Assembly (NCBI GenBank): GCA_963819735.1
Contig: CAWFXC010000005.1
Coordinates: 248,001-312,000 of the forward strand
DNA from: CAWFXC01 sp963819735
Lineage (GTDB): Bacteria; Actinomycetota; Acidimicrobiia; IMCC26256; DASPTH01
Length of the DNA: 64,000 nucleotides
Direction of reading: 5' to 3'
Numbering within the stretch: the stretch's first letter is position 1; each line of letters begins with the position of its first letter. Positions 8,635 through 17,738 of the stretch are shown here, piece by piece. The position numbers and the translations under genes are program-made. The notes beneath the pieces are model-generated. The model was not told the origin of the DNA. It made no database searches and saw only the letters and a program-made list of their open reading frames with translations.

Positions 8635-9695
8635 CCGACGCGCCCGCGCTCGTCGACAGCCCCGACGCGATCACGCCCGCGTGGCTCACCGCGGCGTTGC
8701 GCAGTGCCGGCCACGAGCTCACCGTCGACTCCGTCTCGTTCGCGCCGGTGGGTACCGGCCAGATGTCGACGTGCTTCCGGTTGGAGGTGGGCTACGCCGA
8801 CGGCGACGGTCCCGGGAGCTTCGTGGTGAAGCTCCCGAGCTTCGACCGCGACGCGCGCACGAACGCGGCGATGAGCAACGCGACCGAGGTGTCGTTCTAC
8901 CGGGAACTCGCGAACGAGCTCACCGTGGATGCGCCGCACTGCTACTTCGGCGCGTTCAGCGATGGCGGCGCCAACTTCGTGATGCTGCTCGAGGACCTCG
9001 CGCCCGCCGAGCAGGGCGATCAGATCGCGGGCTGCTCGGTCGAACAGGCCCGGGCCGCGGTCGTCAACCTGGCCGGGCTCCACGGGCCGCGCTGGTGCGA
9101 AGCCTCGCTCCCGGACCTCCCGTTCCTCAACCCGATGACGTCGGTCGAGGCGGCCAACGGCACCGGGGCCATCCTGCAGCAGATGACCCCGCAATTCGTG
9201 GCCCGCTACGACGTCGGCGCGGCCGACACCGAGGTGCTCGACGCGTTCGCCGCCGGCGCGCCGCGATGGCTCCGCGGTCGGCGCGACCGGTTCGGGCTCG
9301 TGCACGGCGACTACCGGCTCGACAACCTGATGTTCGCCACCCCGCGCGGCGGTCGACCGTGCACCGCGGTCGACTGGCAGCTGCTCAGCATCGGCCTGCC
9401 CGCACGCGACGTCGGGTTCTTCCTCTCCACCGGCCTGTCCGCCGAGCTCCGCGCCGCGCACGAGCGCGACCTCGTCGACGACTACCACCGCGCCCTCGTC
9501 GCCGCCGGCGTGCAGGGGTACTCGGCCGCGGAGTGCTGGGACGACTATCGCTACGCGCTGTTCCAGGCGACGATGATCACCGTGCTCGGCGCGATGTTCG
9601 CGCCCCGCACCGACCGCGGCGACGTGATGTTCCAGGTGATGACGGCGCGCTCGTGTGCCGCCATCCGCGACCTCGACGCCCTCGCCCTGCTCTGA
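8631..9695 (+). CDS. APH/EcKL-like phosphotransferase family protein
   Basis: 354-residue protein kinase-like fold. Visible: a glycine-containing FAPVGTGQMSTCFRLEV strand pair, FVVKLPS for the ATP-binding Lys, catalytic loop VHGDYRLDNLMF near residue 225, and the metal-binding VDWQ near 248. This is the aminoglycoside phosphotransferase/ecdysteroid-kinase-like superfamily, often next to acyl-CoA genes in actinobacteria. The natural substrate is probably a small hydroxylated molecule rather than an antibiotic. The start GTG overlaps the dienelactone hydrolase stop (GTGA). Confidence 0.82.
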   Translation: MTDAPALVDSPDAITPAWLTAALRSAGHELTVDSVSFAPVGTGQMSTCFRLEVGYADGDGPGSFVVKLPSFDRDARTNAAMSNATEVSFYRELANELTVDAPHCYFGAFSDGGANFVMLLEDLAPAEQGDQIAGCSVEQARAAVVNLAGLHGPRWCEASLPDLPFLNPMTSVEAANGTGAILQQMTPQFVARYDVGAADTEVLDAFAAGAPRWLRGRRDRFGLVHGDYRLDNLMFATPRGGRPCTAVDWQLLSIGLPARDVGFFLSTGLSAELRAAHERDLVDDYHRALVAAGVQGYSAAECWDDYRYALFQATMITVLGAMFAPRTDRGDVMFQVMTARSCAAIRDLDALALL

Positions 9696-9750
9696 TCCGC
9701 CAGCACTGACCGGCCCGCACCGACCGGCCCCGGCCCGCGCCCCACTTCGC

Positions 9751-11225
9751 TCACGCGTCGGTGAAGCGGCTCCCGGCGACGGCGATGGTGCGGCCCACCC
9801 ATTCGTCGTCGACCATCAACGCGGCCAGCTCGGCGTCGTCGGTGCGCGCCGCGCAGCGTGTGCCGTCGGGTGTGTGGGCCAATGCGGCGGCGTACACCGG
9901 AGCCCCCTGATCGTGGGCGACGGTGTAGCCGTCGACCACCGCGGGCCCCGAGTAGTCGGTGACGAGCTCGAGGGTCTCGGTGCGGGCGGCGGTCTCGGCC
10001 GACGTGTCGACGAATCGGAACCCGGCATCGGACGGGCGCGTCGACCACAACGCCATCCCGTGCTTCGTGATCATGCCGCTGATGCAGCTCACGAGCCCGG
10101 TGGTGTCCGGCGCGCGCCGCAGCACCTCGACCATCTTCGCCAGCGATTGGAACGTGTAGTTGTTCAGCGGCCCGCCGCCGAAGGTCATGCCCCCGGTGAC
10201 GGTGAGCGCCCGGTCGGTCGACAACCCGAGCTCCGCGGCCTGGATCCGCACCGCCACCGGGAAGCAGCTGTAGAGGTCGACGTGATCGGCCGCGCCGACG
10301 TCGTTTCCGGTGAGCGCGGCCAGCTGCTCCGCGCCGACGCGCACCGTGGTGCGCGGTCGAGGTGGGCGCGCCGGGAGATGGGCACCATGTCGTTCGACTC
10401 CACTGCCGCGAGCGGGTACACCCGTCGTTCCTCGGGAACGCCGGCGCGGTCGGCCGCTTCCGACGAACACAGGATGAACGCCGCCGCCTGGTCGACGTTC
10501 CACTGTGAGCAGTGCCACTTCGTGTAGGGCGCCGCGAGCATCGGGTTGCCCGCCGAAGGATGCGACAGGAAGTCGGGGGCGACCGGTTCGCGCCTCCAGG
10601 CGTCGGGATTGTCGGCCGCGACGCGGCTGAAGGCCGACCACAGCTCGGCGGTGGCCGCCGCGTCCTCGGCGACCGAGTCACCGCGCGCGGCGCGCAGGCC
10701 GGTCTCGAGCACCGAGTACTGCAGCGGTGCACTGATCAAGCCGGCATCGATCTCGGGTCGCGGGATGATCTCGGTCGCAGGGACCAGTGACTCGTCGGGC
10801 CGAGCGTCCTCGGATTGCGCGACGTCGACGGCGGCGGTCCCCGTGATCCGCGCCCGGAGATCGCGGTACTTCGCCTCGCCGCCGACCACCAGTGCGACGT
10901 CGACACTGCCGTCGGCGATGCCGATGCACGCGCGCGTGAACAGCGTCTGTTGCAGCACGCCGAGCTCGGCGATCACCGAACGCGCACCCGGGGCGCCGAA
11001 GCGCGCCGCGAGGAGGCGGCCCGGATCCGGATAGCGCCAGGTCCCCCGCGGCACGAAGACGCTGTCGACCGCGGCGAGCAGCCCCGGAGCACCGGCGTCG
11101 GCGCCCGCCTGCTCACTCGCGGCGGCCATCAGGTCGACGGCTTCCAGCGCGGCCGCCGGATCGTCGAGTCGTTGGTGCGCGACCCCGGCGCCGACGAGCA
11201 CCGGGGTGCGCGGATCGATGGCCAC
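9751..11225 (-). pseudogene. SCP2-type thiolase/acetyl-CoA acetyltransferase-like gene, one frameshift
   Basis: Thiolase-superfamily protein of about 490 residues if repaired. The upstream frame begins GTG-AIDPRTPVLVGAGV and continues through VDQAAAFILCSSEAADRAG to ESNDMVPISRRAHLDRA. The sequence then continues one frame over from TVRVGAEQLAAL through GGMTFGGGPLNNYTFQSL to the end. One missing base near 10,350 explains the break; it is not in a homopolymer. Both halves are otherwise intact and in family order. It lies five bases downstream of the enoyl-CoA hydratase gene on the same strand. Either a recent null mutation or a sequence error. The family joins or cleaves acyl-CoAs; many members of this branch lack normal active-site cysteines. 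Confidence 0.8.
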
Positions 11226-11230
11226 GACCG

Positions 11231-12031
11231 CTACTTGCGCTGGAAGTTCGGCGTGCGCTTCTCGGCGAACGCCTTCGGGCCCTCTTTGGAGTCGGCCGAC
11301 GCCATGACCTCCATGCCGAGTGGCTGTTCGAACTCGAACGCCTCGGCTTCGCTCATGTGCTCGGTCTCCCGCAGCGTGCGGAGGATGGCCTCGACCGCGA
11401 GCGGCCCGTTGGCGGCGATGAGCGCCGCGACCTCACGGGCCTTGGCCAGGGCTTCGCCGTCGGGCACCACGTAGCTCACGAGGCCGAGCGTCTTGGCTTC
11501 CGGTGCCTGGATGTGCCGACCGGTGAGGAGGATGTCGGCGGCCGCCGCGTACGGGATCTGGCGCCGGAGCCTCACTGCCGAGCCACCCATGGGGTAGAGC
11601 GACCACCGCGCTTCCGACACGCCGAACCGGGCGCTCTCACCCGCGACCCGGATGTCGGTGCCCTGCAGGATCTCGGTCCCGCCGGCGATGGCTACGCCCT
11701 CCACCGCGGCGATGACGGGCTTGGTCGGGCGGTAGGTCTTGAGCAGCCCGCGGTAGATGAAGCCAGGGTCCTCGGCCATCCGGGCCTTGGTGTCGATGGC
11801 GTCGGGTTCGGCGACATCGCCCGCGAGCGCACGCAGGTCCATGCCCGACGAGAAGTCGCCTTCCGCGCCGGTGAGGATCACGCACCGGATGTCGTCGTCG
11901 GCGGTCACTTCTTCCCACGCGTCGGCGAGCAGCGCGAACATCGTGAGCGTCATCGCGTTCTTGCGGTGTGGTCGGTTCAACGTGACGATCATCACCGAGC
12001 CATCGCGCTCGACTTCTACCTGGGCCACCAT
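11231..12031 (-). CDS. enoyl-CoA hydratase/isomerase family (crotonase)
   Basis: 266-residue crotonase. N-terminal strand VTLNRPHRKNAMT, first oxyanion-hole segment SSGMDLRAL (61-69), second oxyanion segment GVAIAGGTE (112-120) and Glu140 in FGVSEARWSL fit a hydratase/isomerase active site. The C-terminus ends with the usual helix and EKRTPNFQRK. It acts on trans-2-enoyl-CoA or a related thioester in a degradation route. It heads a two-gene operon with the frameshifted thiolase and is divergent from the LLM oxidoreductase gene. Confidence 0.92.
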   Translation of the reverse strand: MVAQVEVERDGSVMIVTLNRPHRKNAMTLTMFALLADAWEEVTADDDIRCVILTGAEGDFSSGMDLRALAGDVAEPDAIDTKARMAEDPGFIYRGLLKTYRPTKPVIAAVEGVAIAGGTEILQGTDIRVAGESARFGVSEARWSLYPMGGSAVRLRRQIPYAAAADILLTGRHIQAPEAKTLGLVSYVVPDGEALAKAREVAALIAANGPLAVEAILRTLRETEHMSEAEAFEFEQPLGMEVMASADSKEGPKAFAEKRTPNFQRK

Positions 12032-12151
12032 GACTCCTCGGGTCGACGGAACGCGTGGAGCCTGCCAGGATCTCGCCGCACCGACAAAAGCGGCGCCGAA
12101 TCGGGCTCGACGCCCGGCCGCCGCTCACGCCCGAGAAATCCTGGGGGGATC

Positions 12152-13054
12152 ATGAAGTTCTGGGCCTCGACGTCGTTCTCGCCACCGGAGCACTACGTGC
12201 CCCTCGCCCGCGCCGCCGACGACGCCGGCATCGACGGCCTGCTGATGTCGGATCACATCTTCTACCCGAAGGACCTCACCACGCCGTACCCGTACTCGAA
12301 GGACGGCACCCCGATCTGGCCGCCGGACACACCGTGGCCCGACAACTGGGTGATGATCGGCGCGATGGCCGCGGTCACGACGCGCATCCAGTTCGGCACC
12401 GCGGTGTACATCGCGCCTGCGCGCGACCTGTTCTCGGTCGCCAAGCAGGTGGGCACCGCGGCCGTGGTGTCGGAGAACCGGGTGAACCTCGGCGTCGGCG
12501 CGGGCTGGATGCGCGAGGAGTTCGCGCAGACCGGCCAGGAGTACACGAACCGTGGCAAGCGGCTCGACGAGATGATCCCCGCGTTGCGCGAGCTCTGGCG
12601 CGGGGGATGGGTCGAGCACCACGGCGAGTACTACGACTTCGGCCCGCTGCAGATCGAGCCGGCGCCGAGCGCGTCGGTGCCCATCTGGGTGGGTGGCCAC
12701 TCCGAGCCCGCGTTGCGGCGGGCGGCGACCTTCGCCGACGGGTGGATCGGGAACGCCTACGCGTTCGACGAGGCCGAGCGCCGCATCGGCGATCTGCGTC
12801 GTCACCTCGAGGCCGCGGGGCGCGCCGAGCCCTTCGAGATCATCATCGGGCTCTACGAGCCGCCGGCGCCTGCGGTGGTCGAGCGGGCCGCCGCCCTCGG
12901 GGTCACCGGCCTCATGTGCGTGCCGTGGTTCGCCGCGCCGCGCGACGACGACAGCGGCGTCGCGGGCGCGAACCGCGGGACCGACCTCGACCGTAAGATC
13001 GAGGCGACCTACGCATTTGCCGACTCGGTGATCAAGCCGCTCATCGGTCTCTGA
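12152..13054 (+). CDS. LLM-class (luciferase-like) F420-dependent oxidoreductase
   Basis: 300-residue TIM-barrel flavin/F420 enzyme. N-terminus ARAADDAGIDGLLMSDHIFY, TRIQFGTAVYIAPARD, and NLGVGAGWMREEFAQTG are the signature strands of F420-dependent luciferase-like oxidoreductases; VPIWVGGHSEPALRRAA follows. The start ATG has a purine run ctggggggatc just upstream. It is followed after 21 bases by the glutamine synthetase-like gene with a gagga Shine-Dalgarno, so both are probably one transcript. The substrate is unknown. Confidence 0.9.
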   Translation: MKFWASTSFSPPEHYVPLARAADDAGIDGLLMSDHIFYPKDLTTPYPYSKDGTPIWPPDTPWPDNWVMIGAMAAVTTRIQFGTAVYIAPARDLFSVAKQVGTAAVVSENRVNLGVGAGWMREEFAQTGQEYTNRGKRLDEMIPALRELWRGGWVEHHGEYYDFGPLQIEPAPSASVPIWVGGHSEPALRRAATFADGWIGNAYAFDEAERRIGDLRRHLEAAGRAEPFEIIIGLYEPPAPAVVERAAALGVTGLMCVPWFAAPRDDDSGVAGANRGTDLDRKIEATYAFADSVIKPLIGL

Positions 13055-13075
13055 GGTCCTACCCCTGAGGAACGT

Positions 13076-14455
13076 GTGACGATCGGCGCCGGCAGACTCG
13101 ACCGCACCCAACTCGAGCGTGCCATCGCCGACGGTGCGATCGACACCGTGCTGGTCGCGTTCCCGGATCTCCAGGGCCGGCTGGTCGGCAAGCGCGTCAC
13201 CGGACACTTCTTCCGCGAGCACGTGCTCGACGACGGCGTCGACGCGTGCAGCTACCTCCTGGCCGTCGACGTCGACATGAATCCGCTTGCCGGGTACGAG
13301 TACGCGAGTTGGGCGACCGGCTACGGCGATTTCGTGTGCCGCCCCGACCTCGCCACCTCGCGCGTCGTTCCGTGGTTGGAGCAGACCGCGCTCGTGCTGT
13401 GCGACCTGTTCGACGAGAACACCGGCGACCCGGTGGAGGTGTCACCCCGGCGCATCCTGCAGCGGCAGGTGGAGCGGGCGAGCGCGGCCGGCTATTCGGT
13501 CATGTGCGGATCGGAACTGGAGTTCTTCCTGTTCCGCGACTCCTACGAGGAGGCGCAGGCGAAGGGATACGCGGGGCTGCAGCCGCATTCGGCGGTCAAC
13601 GAGGACTACCACATCCTCCAGACGACTCGCGACGAATACCTCATCCGTCAGATCCGCAACGCGATGGATGCCGCAGGGGTACCAGTGGAGTTCTCCAAGG
13701 GCGAGGCGAGTCGGGGCCAGCACGAGATCAACCTGCGATTCGCCGACGCGCTCGAGATGGCCGACCGTCATGTCGTGTACAAGAACGGTGCCAAGGAGAT
13801 CGCGGGTCTCAACGGACGGGCGCTCACGTTCATGGCGAAGTACTCGATGGACGAAGGCGGTTCGTCGTGCCACATCCACTCGAGCGTGTGGGACGCCGGC
13901 GGCGAGTACCCGCTGATGTGGAGCGACGACGCACCCGACCACTTCTCCGACGTGTTCCGCGGCTGGCTCGGCGGCCTGCTCGCGCACAGCGGCGAACTGG
14001 CCTGGCTGTTCGCCCCGACCGTCAACTCGTACAAGCGGTACCAGCCCGACTCGTGGGCGCCCACCGCGCTGCTCTGGGGACGCGACAACCGCACCTGCGG
14101 GTTCCGGGTCGTCGGTCACGGGGCGGGCTTCCGGGTGGAGTCGCGCATCCCGGGGGCCGACTGCAATCCGTACCTCGCATTCGCGGCCACGATCGCGTCC
14201 GGGCTCGACGGGATCGAGCAGGGGATCGAGCCGCCGGCGCGGTTCGACGGGAACGCCTACGAGACCACGGATGCACCTCGGGTGCCGTGGAACATCGTCG
14301 ACGCGATCGCGGCGCTCGAGCACAGCGAGTTCGCGGCGCGTGCATTCGGTGACGCGGTGCACTTCCACCTCGTGAACACGGCGAAGCAGGAGTGGGTCGC
14401 GTTCGCGAACGTCGTGACCGACTGGGAGCGACGCCGATGCTTCGAGCAGTTCTGA
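13076..14455 (+). CDS. glutamine synthetase family protein (gamma-glutamyl-amine synthetase-like)
   Basis: 459-residue GS-fold ligase. Visible: beta-grasp N-terminus VAFPDLQGRLVGKRV, the metal-binding GSELEFFLF, GEASRGQHEINLRF, HIHSSVW, and the ATP/glutamate segment WGRDNRTCGFRV with GFRVESRIPGADCNPYLAFA. The FSKGEASRGQHEIN form and missing adenylylation loop fit the GS-like enzymes that glutamylate amines (PuuA/GlnA-like type) rather than housekeeping GlnA. GTG 13076 is preceded by gagga five bases upstream. The next gene begins five bases after its stop. Confidence 0.9.
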   Translation: MTIGAGRLDRTQLERAIADGAIDTVLVAFPDLQGRLVGKRVTGHFFREHVLDDGVDACSYLLAVDVDMNPLAGYEYASWATGYGDFVCRPDLATSRVVPWLEQTALVLCDLFDENTGDPVEVSPRRILQRQVERASAAGYSVMCGSELEFFLFRDSYEEAQAKGYAGLQPHSAVNEDYHILQTTRDEYLIRQIRNAMDAAGVPVEFSKGEASRGQHEINLRFADALEMADRHVVYKNGAKEIAGLNGRALTFMAKYSMDEGGSSCHIHSSVWDAGGEYPLMWSDDAPDHFSDVFRGWLGGLLAHSGELAWLFAPTVNSYKRYQPDSWAPTALLWGRDNRTCGFRVVGHGAGFRVESRIPGADCNPYLAFAATIASGLDGIEQGIEPPARFDGNAYETTDAPRVPWNIVDAIAALEHSEFAARAFGDAVHFHLVNTAKQEWVAFANVVTDWERRRCFEQF

Positions 14456-14460
14456 CCGCC

Positions 14461-15564
14461 ATGACCCGACCGGTGGGGGAGCGCTCGGACGCGCGCCGAA
14501 GGTTCGTCGCGCTCGGGGTCGCGCTCGTCGCCGCCGTCGCGGTCTTGGTTCCCATTGTGAGCGCCCGTGGCGACGCGGGCGCGGCCACCACGACGACGAC
14601 CACCACGACGACGACCACCACGACCACGCCCGTCAGCTCCGCGAACGCGCCGGCTCACCCCGGTACCGATGGTGTGCTGCCGTTCAGCGCCGCGAGCTTC
14701 TGGAACACGCCCGTGCCCGCCAACGCGACGCTGGCGCCCTACTCCCGCGCCCTGGTCAAGTCGTTCAACAAGCAGTGGAAGACGAACTACGGGGCCGTCA
14801 CCATCGCCAACGACGACTTCAGCATCCCCGTCTACACCGTGCCCCTGGATCAGCCGACGGTGGCGGTCACCGTCGGTACCGGCTGCCCGAACCCGTTCGA
14901 CGTGTCGCTCACCGAGCAGCTCTCGGCGGCACCGATCCCGCCCGACGCGCAGCCGGCCAAGGGCAGCGACCACACGCTCGTGATCTGGCAACCCTCGACC
15001 AACACCGATTGGGAGCTGTGGGTCGCCAAGCACGCGTCGGACGGCGCGTGGACCTCGTGCTGGGGCGGCCGGATCACCGACGTGAGCACCGCCCAGGGGT
15101 CCTTCCCGTTCCCCTACGGCGTGTCGGCGTCGGGTTTGGCGTACCTCGGCGGCTCGATGAAGGTCTCCGAGCTGCAGGCGGGTGTGATCAAGCACGCATT
15201 GTCGGTGGGCCTGGTCGAGACGAAGGCGGCGACCCAAGTGGGGCCGGCCACCCGCAACGACGGCAACTCGTACTCGGCGACCGCGATCCCGGAAGGCACC
15301 CGCTTCCGGCTCGATCCCTCGATCGACGTCACCAAGCTCGGGCTCAAGCCGGCCGGGGTCGTGATCGCCCGGGCCCTGCAGCGCTACGGCATGATCGTGA
15401 CCGACACGTCGGGCGCGGTGGCGCTGCCGGCCGAGAGTGCCCGGTCGTACGTGGCCGCCGGTGAGAAGAACCCGTACACCGCGATCTTCGGCAAGCAGAA
15501 GGTGTACGAGGTGCTCACGAAGATCCCCTGGAATCGCCTGCAGGTCGTCGCACCCGCGAGCTGA
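14461..15564 (+). CDS. secreted protein with Thr-rich linker, function unknown
   Basis: 367 residues. A basic N-region (GERSDARRRF) and hydrophobic helix VALGVALVAAVAVLVPIV form a signal peptide or anchor. A run of 14 threonines coded by alternating acc/acg follows, then a mature domain starting FSAASFWNTPVPANATLAPY. ATG 14461 lies five bases after the previous stop; an in-frame ATG at 14437 would overlap that gene by 19 bases. The mature domain contains WEGWV-like aromatic segments (DWELWVAKHASDGAWTSCW) and recurs in actinobacterial secreted proteins, but I cannot assign an activity. The linker suggests cell-surface display. Confidence 0.75.
   Translation: MTRPVGERSDARRRFVALGVALVAAVAVLVPIVSARGDAGAATTTTTTTTTTTTTTPVSSANAPAHPGTDGVLPFSAASFWNTPVPANATLAPYSRALVKSFNKQWKTNYGAVTIANDDFSIPVYTVPLDQPTVAVTVGTGCPNPFDVSLTEQLSAAPIPPDAQPAKGSDHTLVIWQPSTNTDWELWVAKHASDGAWTSCWGGRITDVSTAQGSFPFPYGVSASGLAYLGGSMKVSELQAGVIKHALSVGLVETKAATQVGPATRNDGNSYSATAIPEGTRFRLDPSIDVTKLGLKPAGVVIARALQRYGMIVTDTSGAVALPAESARSYVAAGEKNPYTAIFGKQKVYEVLTKIPWNRLQVVAPAS
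14586..14628 (+). repeat. acc/acg trinucleotide tract (Thr14)
   Basis: Fourteen consecutive Thr codons, a mix of acc and acg, form a simple-sequence tract inside the secreted protein gene. It is prone to length change in threes and would vary the linker without breaking the frame. Confidence 0.8.
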
Positions 15565-15584
15565 GCGGTTCGCACGGTGACGGC

Positions 15585-15596
15585 CCGCGATCGCGG
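15585..15596. promoter_or_regulatory. 12-bp palindrome CCGCGATCGCGG
   Basis: Perfect palindrome in the 65-bp gap between the secreted-protein gene and the ABC ATPase, containing the octamer GCGATCGC. Could be a terminator or an operator for the downstream gene. Confidence 0.3.
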
Positions 15597-15614
15597 ATCA
15601 CTACCGGAGCTTGG

Positions 15615-15620
15615 TAACAT
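15615..15620 (+). promoter_or_regulatory. -10-like TAACAT before ABC ATPase
   Basis: TAACAT is nine bases before the GTG. Its first three bases are also an in-frame stop (TAA), so translation of the ATPase cannot begin further upstream. Confidence 0.4.
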
Positions 15621-15629
15621 TCCTTCGTC

Positions 15630-16889
15630 GTGGTGCTCGACGGCATCGACTTCGAGCTGCACGAGGGAGAGATCGTCGCGCTGCTCGGCAAGTCGGGGTC
15701 GGGCAAGAGCACCCTGTTGCGCTGCATCGCGGGCCTGATCGCGCCGTCGACCGGCCAGATCACCTACCGCGGGGAGCCGGTGAACGGCGCCAACCCGGGC
15801 ACCGCGATGGTGTTCCAGACCTTCGCGCTCCTGCCGTGGCTCACCGTGCGCCAGAACGTCGAGCTCGGGCTCGAGGCGCGCGGCGTGGCCGAGGCGGCCC
15901 GTCACGAGAACGCCGAACGCGTCATCGATCTCATCGGCCTCGACGGCTTCGAATCGGCCTTCCCCAAGGAGCTGTCGGGCGGCATGCGCCAGCGCGTGGG
16001 CTTCGCTCGCGCACTCGTGGTGGAGCCCGACGCATTGCTGATGGACGAACCCTTCTCGGCGCTCGACGTGCTCACCGCCGAGAACCTCCGCGGTGAACTG
16101 CTCAAGTTGTGGGCCGGTGCCGACTTCCCGACCCAGGCGATGCTCATCGTCACCCACAACATCGAAGAATCCGTGCTGCTCGCCGATCGCGTCTTCGTGC
16201 TCGGGTCGAACCCCGGGCGCATCCGCGCCGAGCTCGAGATCGATCTGCCGCGGCCGCGCGATCGGCGCGACTCGAGCTACATCGAGCTCGTCGACCACAT
16301 CTACGAGATCATGACCGGCCGTCGTGAAGCGGAGACGGAAGCGGCCACGATCGCGCCGAACACCACGATCTCACCGGGCGAGCAACCGTTGCCCGACGCG
16401 ACCGTCGGCGGACTCGCCGGCCTGCTGGAGATCCTCGTCGCCGTCGGCGGACGGGAGGACCTGCCCAAGCTGGCCGAGCAACTCAACTTCGAGGTCGACG
16501 ATCTCCTTCCGCTCGTCGACGCCGCCGAGCTGCTCGGCTTCGCCACGGTCAAGGACGCCGACCTCGAGATCAGCGAGGCCGGGCGCGAGTTCACCGCCGC
16601 CGACATTCTCACCAGCAAGGAGCTCTTCGCCCGTCACGCCTACGAGCGAGCGCCGCTCGTGCGCGCCATCTGCAGCGCGCTGGCCACCACCACCGACGGC
16701 AATCTCAGCGAGCGGTTCTTCCTCGACGTGTTGCGGCGCAGCTTCGGTGAGCACGACGCGCAACGCCAACTCGAGCTCGCCATCGACTGGGGTCGCTACG
16801 GCGAGCTCTTCGAATACGACGCGAGCTCGGGCCAACTCGTCCGCGACCGCGCCATGGCCGGCCAGATCGAAAAGCCGGCGAGCTCGTGA
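15630..16889 (+). CDS. ABC transporter ATPase, nitrate/sulfonate/taurine type, with AAA-associated C-terminal domain
   Basis: 419 residues. Walker A GKSGSGKST (20-28), Q-loop in MVFQTFALLPW, signature LSGGMRQRV near 117, Walker B LLMDEPFSALD near 137, and a switch His in THN near 176. From about residue 250 there is a second domain with GGLAGLLEILVAVGGREDLPKLA, matching the AAA-associated domain found in one branch of importer ATPases. Odd: the protein begins at VLDGIDFEL, so the first strand and aromatic A-loop normally 20-25 residues upstream are missing; an in-frame stop lies 12 bases before the start. No permease gene is adjacent. It may use a permease elsewhere, or be a truncated copy. 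Confidence 0.88.
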   Translation: MVLDGIDFELHEGEIVALLGKSGSGKSTLLRCIAGLIAPSTGQITYRGEPVNGANPGTAMVFQTFALLPWLTVRQNVELGLEARGVAEAARHENAERVIDLIGLDGFESAFPKELSGGMRQRVGFARALVVEPDALLMDEPFSALDVLTAENLRGELLKLWAGADFPTQAMLIVTHNIEESVLLADRVFVLGSNPGRIRAELEIDLPRPRDRRDSSYIELVDHIYEIMTGRREAETEAATIAPNTTISPGEQPLPDATVGGLAGLLEILVAVGGREDLPKLAEQLNFEVDDLLPLVDAAELLGFATVKDADLEISEAGREFTAADILTSKELFARHAYERAPLVRAICSALATTTDGNLSERFFLDVLRRSFGEHDAQRQLELAIDWGRYGELFEYDASSGQLVRDRAMAGQIEKPASS

Positions 16890-16917
16890 ACCGCGACGAC
16901 GTGTGCGCGATCGCCGG

Positions 16918-17508
16918 TCAGTCGGCGAACAGCCGAGGGAGGCCGGCGATGGTGACGACCTGCGCCTGGCGGGGGAACACCTTCTCGGTGAGGACCGCGT
17001 GCAGTTCGGGATCGGGATCGGCGCACCCGTCGGCGAGGACGAGTATCTCGTAGTCGTGGTCGGCGGCGTCGCGCACCGTCGACAGCACGACCCCGCTCGT
17101 GGAGATGCCGGCGAGGATCAGCGTCGTGATCCCACGTTCCTGCAGCTGCTCGGCGAGGTCGGTGGTCGAGAACGCGCCGACGCGCGTCTTGCGGACGACG
17201 ATGTCGCCCGGTTCCGGTGCGACCCGATCGTCGATGGCGGTGGCCGGGGCGTCGTCGTCGAACGCGCGGTTCGCGTTGGCGGCCGCGAAGGTCCGGTTCG
17301 TCGCGGGCACCGCGGCATAGTCGGCGTCCCGGAACGCCACGCGCACGTAGCCGACGTGCACGCCGCGGGCGCGTGCATCGGCGATCGCACCGGCGGTGCG
17401 GTGCAGGAGCGCGTCGGCGTCGGGGAGGCGCTCGAGGATCGCGCGCTGGTAGTCCATCACGAGGAGTGCGGTGCGACGCGGGTCAATGGTGGCGGAACTC
17501 TCGGTCAT
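16918..17508 (-). CDS. isochorismatase-fold cysteine-hydrolase family protein
   Basis: 196 residues. Asp19 (LLVMDYQ) and Lys107 (VVRKTRVGAF) match the catalytic Asp and Lys of the family. In the segment AGISTSGVVLST the position that holds the nucleophilic Cys in nicotinamidase/carbamoylase-type enzymes reads Val (residue 140). So this is the non-cysteine branch, as in isochorismatases, or an inactive form. Convergent with the ABC ATPase gene (28 bp between stops) and divergent from the binding-protein gene. No siderophore or phenazine genes are nearby, so isochorismate is not supported as substrate. Confidence 0.82.
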   Translation of the reverse strand: MTESSATIDPRRTALLVMDYQRAILERLPDADALLHRTAGAIADARARGVHVGYVRVAFRDADYAAVPATNRTFAAANANRAFDDDAPATAIDDRVAPEPGDIVVRKTRVGAFSTTDLAEQLQERGITTLILAGISTSGVVLSTVRDAADHDYEILVLADGCADPDPELHAVLTEKVFPRQAQVVTIAGLPRLFAD

Positions 17509-17571
17509 GCGACGCTGCCCCTTCTCACGACCGTCTTTCGTCGGCTGTCTCGACGGAATCTACCGACCCGT

Positions 17572-17591
17572 CCCACCGTCGCTCCGGTGGG
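17572..17591. promoter_or_regulatory. inverted repeat CCCACCG-N6-CGGTGGG
   Basis: Perfect 7-bp arms in the 230-bp divergent region between the isochorismatase-like gene and the binding-protein gene. It is well placed as an operator for one or both. Confidence 0.35.
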
Positions 17592-17738
17592 GTGACTGGA
17601 CTCCCTCCCCGCGCGGGTCTACGTTCGCAAGGCCGAGAACACACTGACCTCCGCGCCGCGAGGCGCGCGCGTCGGCCTCGGGGGGAACGATCCGACACGG
17701 ATCAACAAGGGTCCGACCAGCCAGGAGGCGGTGGGGGT

